Origin: Anaerotignum faecicola
GTDB taxonomy: Bacteria > Bacillota > Clostridia > Lachnospirales > Anaerotignaceae
NCBI RefSeq assembly: GCF_003865035.1
Contig: NZ_BHVZ01000001.1
Coordinates: 992,001 to 1,056,000 of the forward strand
Length of the DNA stretch: 64,000 nucleotides
Direction: 5' to 3'
The notes beneath the pieces are model-generated. The model ran no database searches. It was not told the DNA's origin and worked only from the letters and a program-made list of their open reading frames with translations. This document shows positions 38,942 to 46,364 of the stretch, piece after piece. How positions within the stretch are numbered: the stretch's first letter is position 1; each line of letters begins with the position of its first letter. The position numbers and the translations under genes are program-made.

Positions 38942-40867
38942 TTAGATTTCCAGTGCGGCATTCAGCCCTTCTGCGGTTGCATCCAGTGCCTTTCTTGCCT
39001 TCACTGCGTCACCGATGACATAGGTCTCCGCAACGATTTTCTTGATTTCCTCGCTGATGGTATCGTTATTGCGATAGCCCATCGCCAGAACCACGTTGTC
39101 GAAGCCTTCCAATCTGCCCTCGGTGCCGTCTGCCAGTGTGTAGGATACGCCGTCTGTGAAGAACTGCGCTACCTTTGCACCTGTTACACCCTGTACTTTA
39201 TAAGTATCAAAATCCTTCATGAGGAATTTGCGGTGTTCGGGAATCACATCGGGGCCAAGCTGATCTCTCAGTTCGATTACGGATACCTCGTGACCCAGCT
39301 CGCCCAGGAAATCTGCAACCTCGCAGCCAACCATGCCGCCGCCGACAACCAAAACCTTTTTGCCCACAGCTGCCTTACCATCCAGAAGGTCGCCTGCATG
39401 GATGACACCTGTATCATTGATACCGGGGATAGGCAGTACCAGAGGATTGGAGCCTGTTGCAACGATAACTGCATCGGGCTTTGCTTCTGCAACCATAGCA
39501 GGAGTCACTTCCGTGTTCATAACCATTTTTACGCCATATTCTTCGCATTTTGCGATATAGCTTCTTACCATATTTGTGATATCGCCCTTTCCGGGAGGGT
39601 ATGCAGCCAGACGCATATTGCCGCCGAGAATGTCGCCTTTTTCATACAGGGCTACAGCATGACCTCTCTGTGCCGCAGTGAAGGCTGCGTACAGACCGCC
39701 GGGGCCGCCGCCGATAACCATAACGTTTTTCTTTGTCTGTGCAGGCTTGAAATCTGCTTCTCTGCCTGCCAGAGGGTTTACCAGACAGGTGATGGGTTCG
39801 CCCTTGAACATATTGGGAACACAGCCCTGCAAACAACCGATACAGGGGTTCATCAAATCCAATCTGCCTGCCTTTGCCTTATTGGGCATTTCGGGGTCTG
39901 CGATGCTCTGTCTGCCGAAGGCAACCAGATCTGCTCTGCCCTCTGCAATCATCAGCTCCGCAAACTGGGGTTCTGTATAACGACCGACTGTGATAATGGG
40001 AACGGAAACTGCGCGCTTGATTTCTGTGACATAATCTGCGCTGAAGCCGCCATGAATCAGGCTGGGAGCCCACATACATTCATCATGCAAATGTACGGCT
40101 CTGGAAAGGTGCAGTCCATCTACGCCACATTCCTTCTCCAGATAGGAGGCAACTGCTGCGGCATCCTGTGCAGTCTGACCGCCCTCAACGTCATCTGTTG
40201 CATTGATACGGCAGAGGATTGCCAGAGAATCGCCTGCTTTCTTACGGATATTTTCGATAATCAGCTTCGGCAGACGCATACGGTTTTCAAAGGAGCCGCC
40301 GAATTCGTCCACACGCTTATTGGTTCTTGCGGAGATAAATGTGCTGACCAGATAGCCATGTGCGCAATGAATTTCTACGGCATCTGCGCCTGCTTTTTTT
40401 GCTCTGACTGCTGCATCACCGTAGCATTCAATCAGGCGATAAAGCTCTTCCTTTGTGATGGCTTCGGGTGTTTCTCTGCCACAGGAGGCAGGGATAGCAC
40501 TTGCTGCCTTCAGAGGGTAGCCTGTGATTTTTGTATTGCCTTCGGGGCCTGCGTGCTGCAGCTGGATGGAAACCTTCGCCCCTGCCTGATGACAGGCTGC
40601 GATGGCTGCCTGAAAGCTGCTGACTGTGCTGTCATCATACAGACAGGGCTTTCTGGGGCCGCCCTTTGCTTCTTTATAAACAACGGTTGCCTCGAATGTA
40701 ATCAGACCAAAGCCGCCCTTTGCTCTTGCGCCGTAATAGGATGCGGAGCGTTCGCTCATGGTGCCGTCTGTGTTTGCGAAGTTATTGCCCATGGGAGACA
40801 TAACAAAGCGGTTTGCCACTGTCATGGGACCAATCTGAATGGGCTGAAACATAGCTTCAAATTTCAT
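38942..40867 (-). CDS. Old yellow enzyme-type FMN/FAD/4Fe-4S enoate reductase
   Basis: Reduces activated C=C bonds with NAD(P)H; relatives include 2,4-dienoyl-CoA reductase FadH, cinnamate/enoate reductases and BaiCD/BaiH. 641 residues: FMN TIM barrel 1-340 (FQPIQIGPMTVANRFVMSPM; EIHCAHGYLVSTFISARTNK), cysteines for a [4Fe-4S] cluster (CIGCLQGC, then CLVNP), then FAD and NAD(P) domains (VMVIGGGPGGLYAAFTAAQR; KVLVVGGGMVGCEVADFLGE). Placed next to dehydrogenases for shikimate-type acids, it may reduce a cyclohexene-carboxylate double bond; that substrate is inferred only from context. Confidence 0.92.
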   Translation of the reverse strand: MKFEAMFQPIQIGPMTVANRFVMSPMGNNFANTDGTMSERSASYYGARAKGGFGLITFEATVVYKEAKGGPRKPCLYDDSTVSSFQAAIAACHQAGAKVSIQLQHAGPEGNTKITGYPLKAASAIPASCGRETPEAITKEELYRLIECYGDAAVRAKKAGADAVEIHCAHGYLVSTFISARTNKRVDEFGGSFENRMRLPKLIIENIRKKAGDSLAILCRINATDDVEGGQTAQDAAAVASYLEKECGVDGLHLSRAVHLHDECMWAPSLIHGGFSADYVTEIKRAVSVPIITVGRYTEPQFAELMIAEGRADLVAFGRQSIADPEMPNKAKAGRLDLMNPCIGCLQGCVPNMFKGEPITCLVNPLAGREADFKPAQTKKNVMVIGGGPGGLYAAFTAAQRGHAVALYEKGDILGGNMRLAAYPPGKGDITNMVRSYIAKCEEYGVKMVMNTEVTPAMVAEAKPDAVIVATGSNPLVLPIPGINDTGVIHAGDLLDGKAAVGKKVLVVGGGMVGCEVADFLGELGHEVSVIELRDQLGPDVIPEHRKFLMKDFDTYKVQGVTGAKVAQFFTDGVSYTLADGTEGRLEGFDNVVLAMGYRNNDTISEEIKKIVAETYVIGDAVKARKALDATAEGLNAALEI

Positions 40868-40941
40868 GTTTTCTCCTCCGTTTCTTACTCTCTTTTTGTT
40901 TTTTCCTTCGTGCTTCAGTTCCGTTTTTCTTTTATTTATTG

Positions 40942-41229
40942 TTATTCCACAACGGTGCAGGTGCTGACCTCGGAGGGCTTCACACGCAGCGCCGCAATTT
41001 TTGGTACTAAGGTTTGGAAATACTCGGTTGCCCGATGAAATTCCACCGCCTTTTCATCCTGATATTTTTCGATAAAGTAGAACACCTGCGTATCGTTTTG
41101 GTCGCCTGCCAAATCATAGCTGATACAGCCTGCTTCCTCTCTGGTTCTTGCAATCATTTCCTTCGCAATTTCCAGAAATTCCTCCTGCAAGCCTTCCTTT
41201 ACGGTGTTTTTCGCAATCAGTACAACCAT
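40942..41229 (-). CDS. Antibiotic biosynthesis monooxygenase (ABM/YgiN-like) domain protein
   Basis: 95 residues forming one dimeric alpha+beta barrel: MVVLIAKNTVKEGLQEEFLE, TREEAGCISYDLAGDQNDTQ, FYFIEKYQDEKAVEFHRATE. The family includes cofactor-free quinol monooxygenases (YgiN), heme-degrading proteins and proteins of unknown role. An oxygen-dependent reaction is unlikely in this anaerobe, so a binding or isomerase-like role is possible. 14 bases after the TIM-barrel gene, tightly within the operon. Confidence 0.85.
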   Translation of the reverse strand: MVVLIAKNTVKEGLQEEFLEIAKEMIARTREEAGCISYDLAGDQNDTQVFYFIEKYQDEKAVEFHRATEYFQTLVPKIAALRVKPSEVSTCTVVE

Positions 41230-41243
41230 CTTTTTTCCTCCTT

Positions 41244-42092
41244 TTATTTTTCGGGCATTGCCTCGGGCCAGCCCTCCTGCAGCACCTTTACGGTATTGTC
41301 AAAGTTAAATTTTGCCGCTTCCGCTACACCCTTTGCCAGAATAGCGTCGCTGATAACCTCAACGCCCATTGCCTTGGGTTCGATGCCCTTTTCCTTCAGC
41401 ATACGGCAGAATGCTGCTGTATTGCCGCAGCCTGTGCCGGGTGCCAGTCTGTCATGCATGGATTCATCTCTCAGAATGGATGCCGCATAGGGTCTTTCAT
41501 AAACGTCGTTAATCTGTACGGAAACGATTTTTTCTGCGGGAATCCCTTCCAGAACGGAGAGATCTACCGGCTGATTTGCTCTCAGCCAATGCCAGCTATC
41601 CAGAATCAGCTTTGCATTTTCGCAGCCGCTTTCCTTTACCACTGCCCACGCCTTTTTCACATCGGGCAGGCCGCTGTAAGGCATAGGCTCAACGCCGATG
41701 GTGTATTTGCCTGCTCTGTGGCACAGCTCCTTCAGCTTCTGTGCAGTATGTGCAACGGAATAATTTTCCATCAGACCACAGTTGATGTGGTTCACGCCGA
41801 ACAGCTCGCACATGTGGAAGCACATCTGTTCCTTATATTTCTGTTCATAGGAACGGTGATCCTCCGCCCACTGCACGATATATTCCACTTCTGTAACCTT
41901 CATATCGTATTTTTCAAGAATTGCCAGAATATCTGCATCAAACAGACCTTCGTTCAGTGCATCCACATAGGTTTCCGCACGCAGACCGATACCTTCAAAG
42001 CCTGCCTCCTTGGCTGCTTTTACTCTTTCCTCAAAGCTGCACTGATCGCCCAGTGTCCAAGAGCTGACTGTGATGGGATATTTTTTAGACAT
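41244..42092 (-). CDS. Sugar phosphate isomerase/epimerase-type TIM-barrel protein (possible 3-dehydroshikimate dehydratase)
   Basis: 282 residues of the AP-endonuclease-2-like TIM barrel. Putative metal ligands appear at the usual strand ends: Glu in YTIGVEPMPYSG, Asp in AKLILDSWHW, Gln in VSVQINDVY and Glu in MGVEVIS. The family contains xylose isomerase-like epimerases and the AsbF/QuiC/QsuB-type 3-dehydroshikimate dehydratases, which use the same ligand pattern. With shikimate dehydrogenases and a shikimate kinase beside it, a dehydratase making protocatechuate is attractive but unproven. Confidence 0.85.
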   Translation of the reverse strand: MSKKYPITVSSWTLGDQCSFEERVKAAKEAGFEGIGLRAETYVDALNEGLFDADILAILEKYDMKVTEVEYIVQWAEDHRSYEQKYKEQMCFHMCELFGVNHINCGLMENYSVAHTAQKLKELCHRAGKYTIGVEPMPYSGLPDVKKAWAVVKESGCENAKLILDSWHWLRANQPVDLSVLEGIPAEKIVSVQINDVYERPYAASILRDESMHDRLAPGTGCGNTAAFCRMLKEKGIEPKAMGVEVISDAILAKGVAEAAKFNFDNTVKVLQEGWPEAMPEK

Positions 42093-42131
42093 AAGATAGT
42101 TCCTCCTTTGTATCTCTCTTTTGTAGTTTTT

Positions 42132-42917
42132 TTATTTTCTTAGTGCGGAAAGCTTTTGCAGCAGTTCCTCACAAATCGACTCAATTTCCTTTCCGGTAGT
42201 ATCAATCACGATATCTGCCGCTCTTTCGTATTTTTCTCTGCGGCTTTCCATCAGGTTTTGAATAAAGGGCACGTTCATATTGCCATTTAAAAGAGGACGC
42301 TCTGTGCTGTCCTTTACTCTATCGTAGATGGCTTCGGGCGTTGCCGTCAGCCAGACCACATAGCCGCTGTTTTTCATCAGCTCCACGTTTTTCTCTCTGA
42401 GGGGTACACCGCCGCCGCAGGAGACAACCATGTGCTTTTTCTCGCGTAATTCGATGAGGGTATTGCTTTCGCAGTTGCGGAAATATTCCTCCCCGTTGAC
42501 TGCGAAGATTTCCTTGATGCTCATGCCCTCCTTTTCCTGAATATGGGCATCCATTTCCATGATTTCCATTGCCAGAAGCTCGCTCAGCTTGGCGGAAACA
42601 GTGCTTTTGCCTGCACCCATGAAGCCGATGAGCAGGATATTTTTATCAAACAGCGTTTTCGCCTGAATCCGCTTGCTGTTTTCGATAATGCCCTCGAAGA
42701 TATGCAGGATTTCCTCCTCAAATATGGTACCTGCTACCTCAGCGGCAACCCGTTCCAGCTGCTTTTTCTCCTGCTCCGGCTGCAAAACGGGCAGACCGTT
42801 TTCTCTTTTGTATGTAATGATGCCTTCGATACATTCCATTCTGGTTTTCAGTGCGGCGGTGATGCGCTCATCGCAATCCGCAATAATGCTTCTCAGGCAG
42901 GTAAGCTCTTTTTCCAT
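42132..42917 (-). CDS. aroK: Chorismate mutase-like domain fused to shikimate kinase
   Basis: 261 residues. The first 90 (LRSIIADCDERITAALKTRM; then a CxEGIITYKRENGLPVLQPE-like helix and EEEILHIFEGIIENSKRIQ) form an AroQ-type all-helical chorismate mutase fold. Residues from about 92 are shikimate kinase: P-loop LIGFMGAGKSTVSAKLSELL, MDAHIQEKEGMSIKEIF, FRNCESNTLIEL (substrate Arg), VVSCGGGVPLR and the lid ERPLLNG. Shikimate is phosphorylated by the C-terminal part; the N-terminal part may be catalytic or a regulatory sensor. Sits inside the operon between MFS and TIM-barrel genes. Confidence 0.92.
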   Translation of the reverse strand: MEKELTCLRSIIADCDERITAALKTRMECIEGIITYKRENGLPVLQPEQEKKQLERVAAEVAGTIFEEEILHIFEGIIENSKRIQAKTLFDKNILLIGFMGAGKSTVSAKLSELLAMEIMEMDAHIQEKEGMSIKEIFAVNGEEYFRNCESNTLIELREKKHMVVSCGGGVPLREKNVELMKNSGYVVWLTATPEAIYDRVKDSTERPLLNGNMNVPFIQNLMESRREKYERAADIVIDTTGKEIESICEELLQKLSALRK

Positions 42918-42976
42918 TTGGTTCCTCTTTTCTGCTGCAAGGTTTTTCTGTAATTTTTATCTTTTGTAAAAGGTGA

Positions 42977-44179
42977 TTACTGTGCGTCCTTTTCAAAGCG
43001 CAGGTTCAGAATGATGGCAAACACAATCCCGATTGCCGTTACCACTGCATTGAACAGCAGGATATATCTGGGGCCCTGTACGCCGCCCACCTTGGAAAGC
43101 AGGCTTGCGACATTCAGCACCGCATAGTTTGCAATGGAGGATGCAATCATAACAACTGCTGTGATTTTCCCTTTATCTCTGGGGAACATTTCATTCGCCG
43201 TAGAGGTTGCCAGCTGCAATACGCCGCCTGCCGCAAAATAGCCGATTAAGAAGCCGCCGATCATACAAATTTGCGGAATCTGCACGAAATACATCAGCAG
43301 CAGTGCGCAGAACGCAACACAAGGATAGATAACCAGAACGCGGATGGGCTTCAGACCCTTTTTCATCAGTGCCGCTGTCAGAAGGACTGCACAAATGATG
43401 CCTGCGGAATAGAAGGACTGAATCATGGAGGGGTTTGTCATGCCGTAAAGCTTGCCCAGCTCCTGATTGCAGTTCATAAACAGCATGAAGGTTGTGGATG
43501 CCGTAAAGCCGATGCAAACCAGCAAAATTGCGGAGGGTGTCAGCTTCATTTTTCTCTTTTCCACAGTGCCGTCTGCCGCCTTGGGTGCCTCCTCCTTGGG
43601 AGGGAAGGGCAGAATTGCCAAAAAGATACCGTCTACGATGATGATGCCTGCCGCCAAGAAATACAGTGTGCGGAAGGACATATCTCTTGCTGCAACGAAG
43701 GTGATTAGGAATGGCAGCAGGAACTGTGCCATAGAAATTGCGAATTTTGTAAACAGGTTTGCAATCGCACCGTTTTCCTTGAAGATTTCCATGCAGGAGG
43801 GCGTAATGCTTGTATCCAAAAAGGAGTTTGCCATGCCGCTGCAAATCATCAGGATGTATGCCAAAACCGTGCTGTGTGTAAAGGTAATGCCGATAAAGAA
43901 GATGGCAAAGAACACAACGCCAACCAATGCGCTCAGTCGTCTGCCGTATTTATCGGAGAAGGGCCCTGCAAACGGGAAGGCAATTAACCGCCCCAGACCG
44001 ACAGCCGCAATGATTGCCATAACCTTGCTGACATCGAAGCTGCCGTCTGCAAGCTGATTTGCGCCCCACATGGCTGCAAAACTTTGCTTATACTGACCCA
44101 TAATCGTTACGGCAATACCAAGAATGAAGTAGGTGATGTATAACGCCACCGCCGTAGGATAATACTTTTTCTGATTCAT
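42977..44179 (-). CDS. MFS transporter, YdiM/YdiN-like
   Basis: 400 residues, 12 predicted helices. Helix 1 YITYFILGIAVTIMGQYKQS, the loop motif GLGRLIAFPFAGPFSDKYGRR split across helix 2-3, and SGMANSFLDTSITPSCMEIF strongly recall E. coli YdiM/YdiN, whose genes flank ydiB-aroD. By that link and by its neighbours it probably imports shikimate, quinate or a related hydroxylated cyclohexane acid (inference). Second gene of the operon, 48 bases after the copy 2 dehydrogenase. Confidence 0.9.
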   Translation of the reverse strand: MNQKKYYPTAVALYITYFILGIAVTIMGQYKQSFAAMWGANQLADGSFDVSKVMAIIAAVGLGRLIAFPFAGPFSDKYGRRLSALVGVVFFAIFFIGITFTHSTVLAYILMICSGMANSFLDTSITPSCMEIFKENGAIANLFTKFAISMAQFLLPFLITFVAARDMSFRTLYFLAAGIIIVDGIFLAILPFPPKEEAPKAADGTVEKRKMKLTPSAILLVCIGFTASTTFMLFMNCNQELGKLYGMTNPSMIQSFYSAGIICAVLLTAALMKKGLKPIRVLVIYPCVAFCALLLMYFVQIPQICMIGGFLIGYFAAGGVLQLATSTANEMFPRDKGKITAVVMIASSIANYAVLNVASLLSKVGGVQGPRYILLFNAVVTAIGIVFAIILNLRFEKDAQ

Positions 44180-44227
44180 TTCTTCCCTCTTTTCTCAAAT
44201 TTCTGACTCTCTTATTTTTGAAGCATT

Positions 44228-45094
44228 TTATTTTTTGAAAAATTTTTCCTTGACCTCTTCTACAGGCATATCCAAGCCGGTATACAGCTTTGCTGCCGCT
44301 GCGCCCTGATAGATGAGCATCCCCAGACCGCCGACTGTTTTGCAGCCTGCCGCTTCGGCATCCTGTAAAAGCTTTGTTTTTTCGGGCTCATAGACCACAT
44401 CGGTGACTACCAGCTCCTTACGGAACAAGGAGTGGTCTGTGATGATGCTGATATTCTCCAAGGGGTGCATCCCAACCCTTGTGGCATTGGAAAGGATATC
44501 GCTTGTGCGGATTTCCGCTGCCAGCCTTTCGGCATCGTCCATATCGTATACCGTAATCTTCTGAGAAGGAAAGGCCTTCTGATATTCCGCCGCCTTCGCA
44601 ACCGCCTTCTCCCAGAAGGCATCCTTCTTATTAAAAACGGCAATCTCTCTTGCGCCGTCCAGCAATGCCTGTGCCTGAATGGCGGAGGAAACACCGCCTG
44701 CCCCCAAAAGGGTAATTTTCTTTCCCTTGACCTCTACGCCCTCGTGGCGCAGGTTTTCAATGTAGCCCTCGCCGTCTGTGATGTAGCCTGTCAGAACACC
44801 GTCGTGGTTCACAATGGTGTTGCACGCGCCGACCAGACGTGCCGCCGGGGAAATTTCATCCAGATACTTGAGTACCTCCTGCTTACAGGGCATCGTGATG
44901 TTTGCCCCCTTCATTTGAAAGGTACGGAAGGCTTGGATGGCATCCGATGTCTGATTTTTGTCTACATCAAACGCAAGATACTTATAATCCAATTTCCACT
45001 TATCAAAGCAATAATTATACATGGCAGGGGATTTTGAATGTTCTACGGGAGAACCGATTAACCCGAAAAGCCTTGTTTTTCCTGAAATATCCAT
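44228..45094 (-). CDS. Shikimate/quinate dehydrogenase, YdiB-like (copy 2)
   Basis: 288 residues; about half identical by eye to copy 1 at 38038-38910. LIGSPVEHSKSPAMYNYCF, Lys in NITMPCKQEV, Asp in GYITDGEGY, nucleotide loop LLGAGGVSSAIQAQ and VFNKKDAF. SDILSNATRVGMHPLENIS and the YQGAAAAKLYTGLDMP end are YdiB-like. Two paralogues at the two ends of one operon suggest different substrates (for example quinate and shikimate) or cofactors. First gene of the operon, next to the LysR-box promoter. Confidence 0.93.
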   Translation of the reverse strand: MDISGKTRLFGLIGSPVEHSKSPAMYNYCFDKWKLDYKYLAFDVDKNQTSDAIQAFRTFQMKGANITMPCKQEVLKYLDEISPAARLVGACNTIVNHDGVLTGYITDGEGYIENLRHEGVEVKGKKITLLGAGGVSSAIQAQALLDGAREIAVFNKKDAFWEKAVAKAAEYQKAFPSQKITVYDMDDAERLAAEIRTSDILSNATRVGMHPLENISIITDHSLFRKELVVTDVVYEPEKTKLLQDAEAAGCKTVGGLGMLIYQGAAAAKLYTGLDMPVEEVKEKFFKK

Positions 45095-45194
45095 GAGAGG
45101 ATTCTCCTTTTCTTTCGTGTTTTGAATTCTTTTTTTGCGCGCTTTGTCTTACAGGCTCAGTGTATCGCAGAAATTAAAAAAGCACAAATTGATT

Positions 45195-45223
45195 ATTTTA
45201 TATGTTTTGATAGATTTTGTCTA
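45195..45223 (-). promoter_or_regulatory. Promoter of the shikimate/quinate operon
   Basis: Minus-strand TAGACA (45223-45218), 17 bases, TAAAAT (45200-45195), about 100 bases upstream of the first gene. The weak -35 is consistent with need for an activator. Confidence 0.6.
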
Positions 45224-45224
45224 T
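45210..45224. promoter_or_regulatory. LysR-type operator (T-N11-A) at the operon -35
   Basis: ATAGA-TTTTG-TCTAT, a palindrome containing T-N11-A, overlapping the -35 box and lying between the operon and the divergent lysR gene. Confidence 0.65.
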
Positions 45225-45308
45225 AGCGTATGGTATACTGAAAATAGAAAAATCAGATGGCATATTATTTGCTGATTCTAAAATTATTTGAAAAATGGGG
45301 GGATCTCT

Positions 45309-46190
45309 ATGAATCTGTATCAGCTGCGCTATTTTGTCACGCTGGCGGAAACGAAGCACTTCGGCAAGGCAGCGGAGCGTCTGTGTATTGCACAGCCAAG
45401 TCTGAGCCATGCCATCGCACAGCTGGAGGCGGAGCTTGGGGTAGTGCTTTTTGAACGCAAAAACCGCTCCTCCACGCTAACCAAGGAGGGACTGCAATTC
45501 CTTTCCTATGTGGAAAAATCCTTGGAAATCCTCGATAACGGCATTTCATCCATGGCGCATATCTCTCGTGGGGAGGGCTGTATTGAGCTTGGCTTTCTGC
45601 GTACCTTGGGGCTTTCTCTCATTCCGGAGCTGGCAAACGGCTTTTTACAGGAGCAGAGGGACAAGCACATCCAGTTCAAGTTCTACACAGACGTGACACA
45701 GCCGCTTTTGCAGGGCCTAAAGGATGAAAAATACGACATGGTTTTCTGCACACAGCTGGAAAACGAGAAAACCATTGAATTTATCCCTGTTTCCAAGCAG
45801 GATTTAGTCCTCATCGTGCCGAGAAATCACCCTCTGGCGAACCGCTACACCGTTGACCTGACGGAAACCCTGCCCTATCCGCATGTTTATTTTGCGGAAA
45901 AATCGGGTCTGCGCATCGTCATTGACCGTCTGTTTGAAAAAATCGGAAAACGTCCGAATATTGCTTACGAGATTCAGGAGGATCAGGTAATCGCAGGGCT
46001 GGTAGCGCAGGGGTTTGGCATTGCCGTTGTGCCTTACATGGAGGAGCTGCTGCGGCTGAATGTCAAAATCATCCAGATTTCCTACCCCTATTGGGAGCGA
46101 AATTTCTATATGGCAACCCTCAAGGACAGATATCTCCCCCCTGTGGTACAAAGATTTAAGCAGTTCGTGATTACGCATTGCAGGGTATAA
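45309..46190 (+). CDS. LysR-family regulator of the shikimate/quinate operon
   Basis: 293 residues. N-terminal winged helix NLYQLRYFVTLAETKHFGKA, then RLCIAQPSLSHAIAQLEAEL, linker helix, and a periplasmic-binding-like effector domain from about 90 (GCIELGFLRTLGLSLIPELA; VAQGFGIAVVPYMEELLRL). It is the CbbR/CynR-type length. Divergent from the operon and sharing a 214-base control region with a T-N11-A palindrome, so it very likely activates the operon in response to a pathway compound. ATG 45309 with GGGGG upstream; the frame from 45288 starts with TTG and lacks a site. Confidence 0.93.
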   Translation: MNLYQLRYFVTLAETKHFGKAAERLCIAQPSLSHAIAQLEAELGVVLFERKNRSSTLTKEGLQFLSYVEKSLEILDNGISSMAHISRGEGCIELGFLRTLGLSLIPELANGFLQEQRDKHIQFKFYTDVTQPLLQGLKDEKYDMVFCTQLENEKTIEFIPVSKQDLVLIVPRNHPLANRYTVDLTETLPYPHVYFAEKSGLRIVIDRLFEKIGKRPNIAYEIQEDQVIAGLVAQGFGIAVVPYMEELLRLNVKIIQISYPYWERNFYMATLKDRYLPPVVQRFKQFVITHCRV

Positions 46191-46225
46191 AAAGCAGCTA
46201 AAAGCGGGATAAAAATAGACAAAAA

Positions 46226-46299
46226 AAGCAGCACTTTTTTGACATATCGAAGGTGTCTATAAAAGAATAGATACTTTCTATCAAAAAAGTGCTGCTTTG
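46226..46299. repeat. Long near-perfect hairpin between lysR and the hybrid kinase
   Basis: AAAGCAGCACTTTTTTGA (46226-46243) pairs perfectly with TCAAAAAAGTGCTGCTTT (46282-46299); an inner stem of about 12 bp continues the helix. It can terminate both converging genes, but the 18-bp arms plus inner stem are longer than other terminators here. Confidence 0.7.
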
Positions 46300-46364
46300 C
46301 CGTGTGTCAGCACGCGTCAGTTGAAAACAGGGTTCCCGAACCCCTCCACAGTGAAAATTTCGAC

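Noticed and set aside
38831..41038. 735-codon frame opposite the enoate reductase
   Set aside because: Antisense shadow running across a gene boundary.
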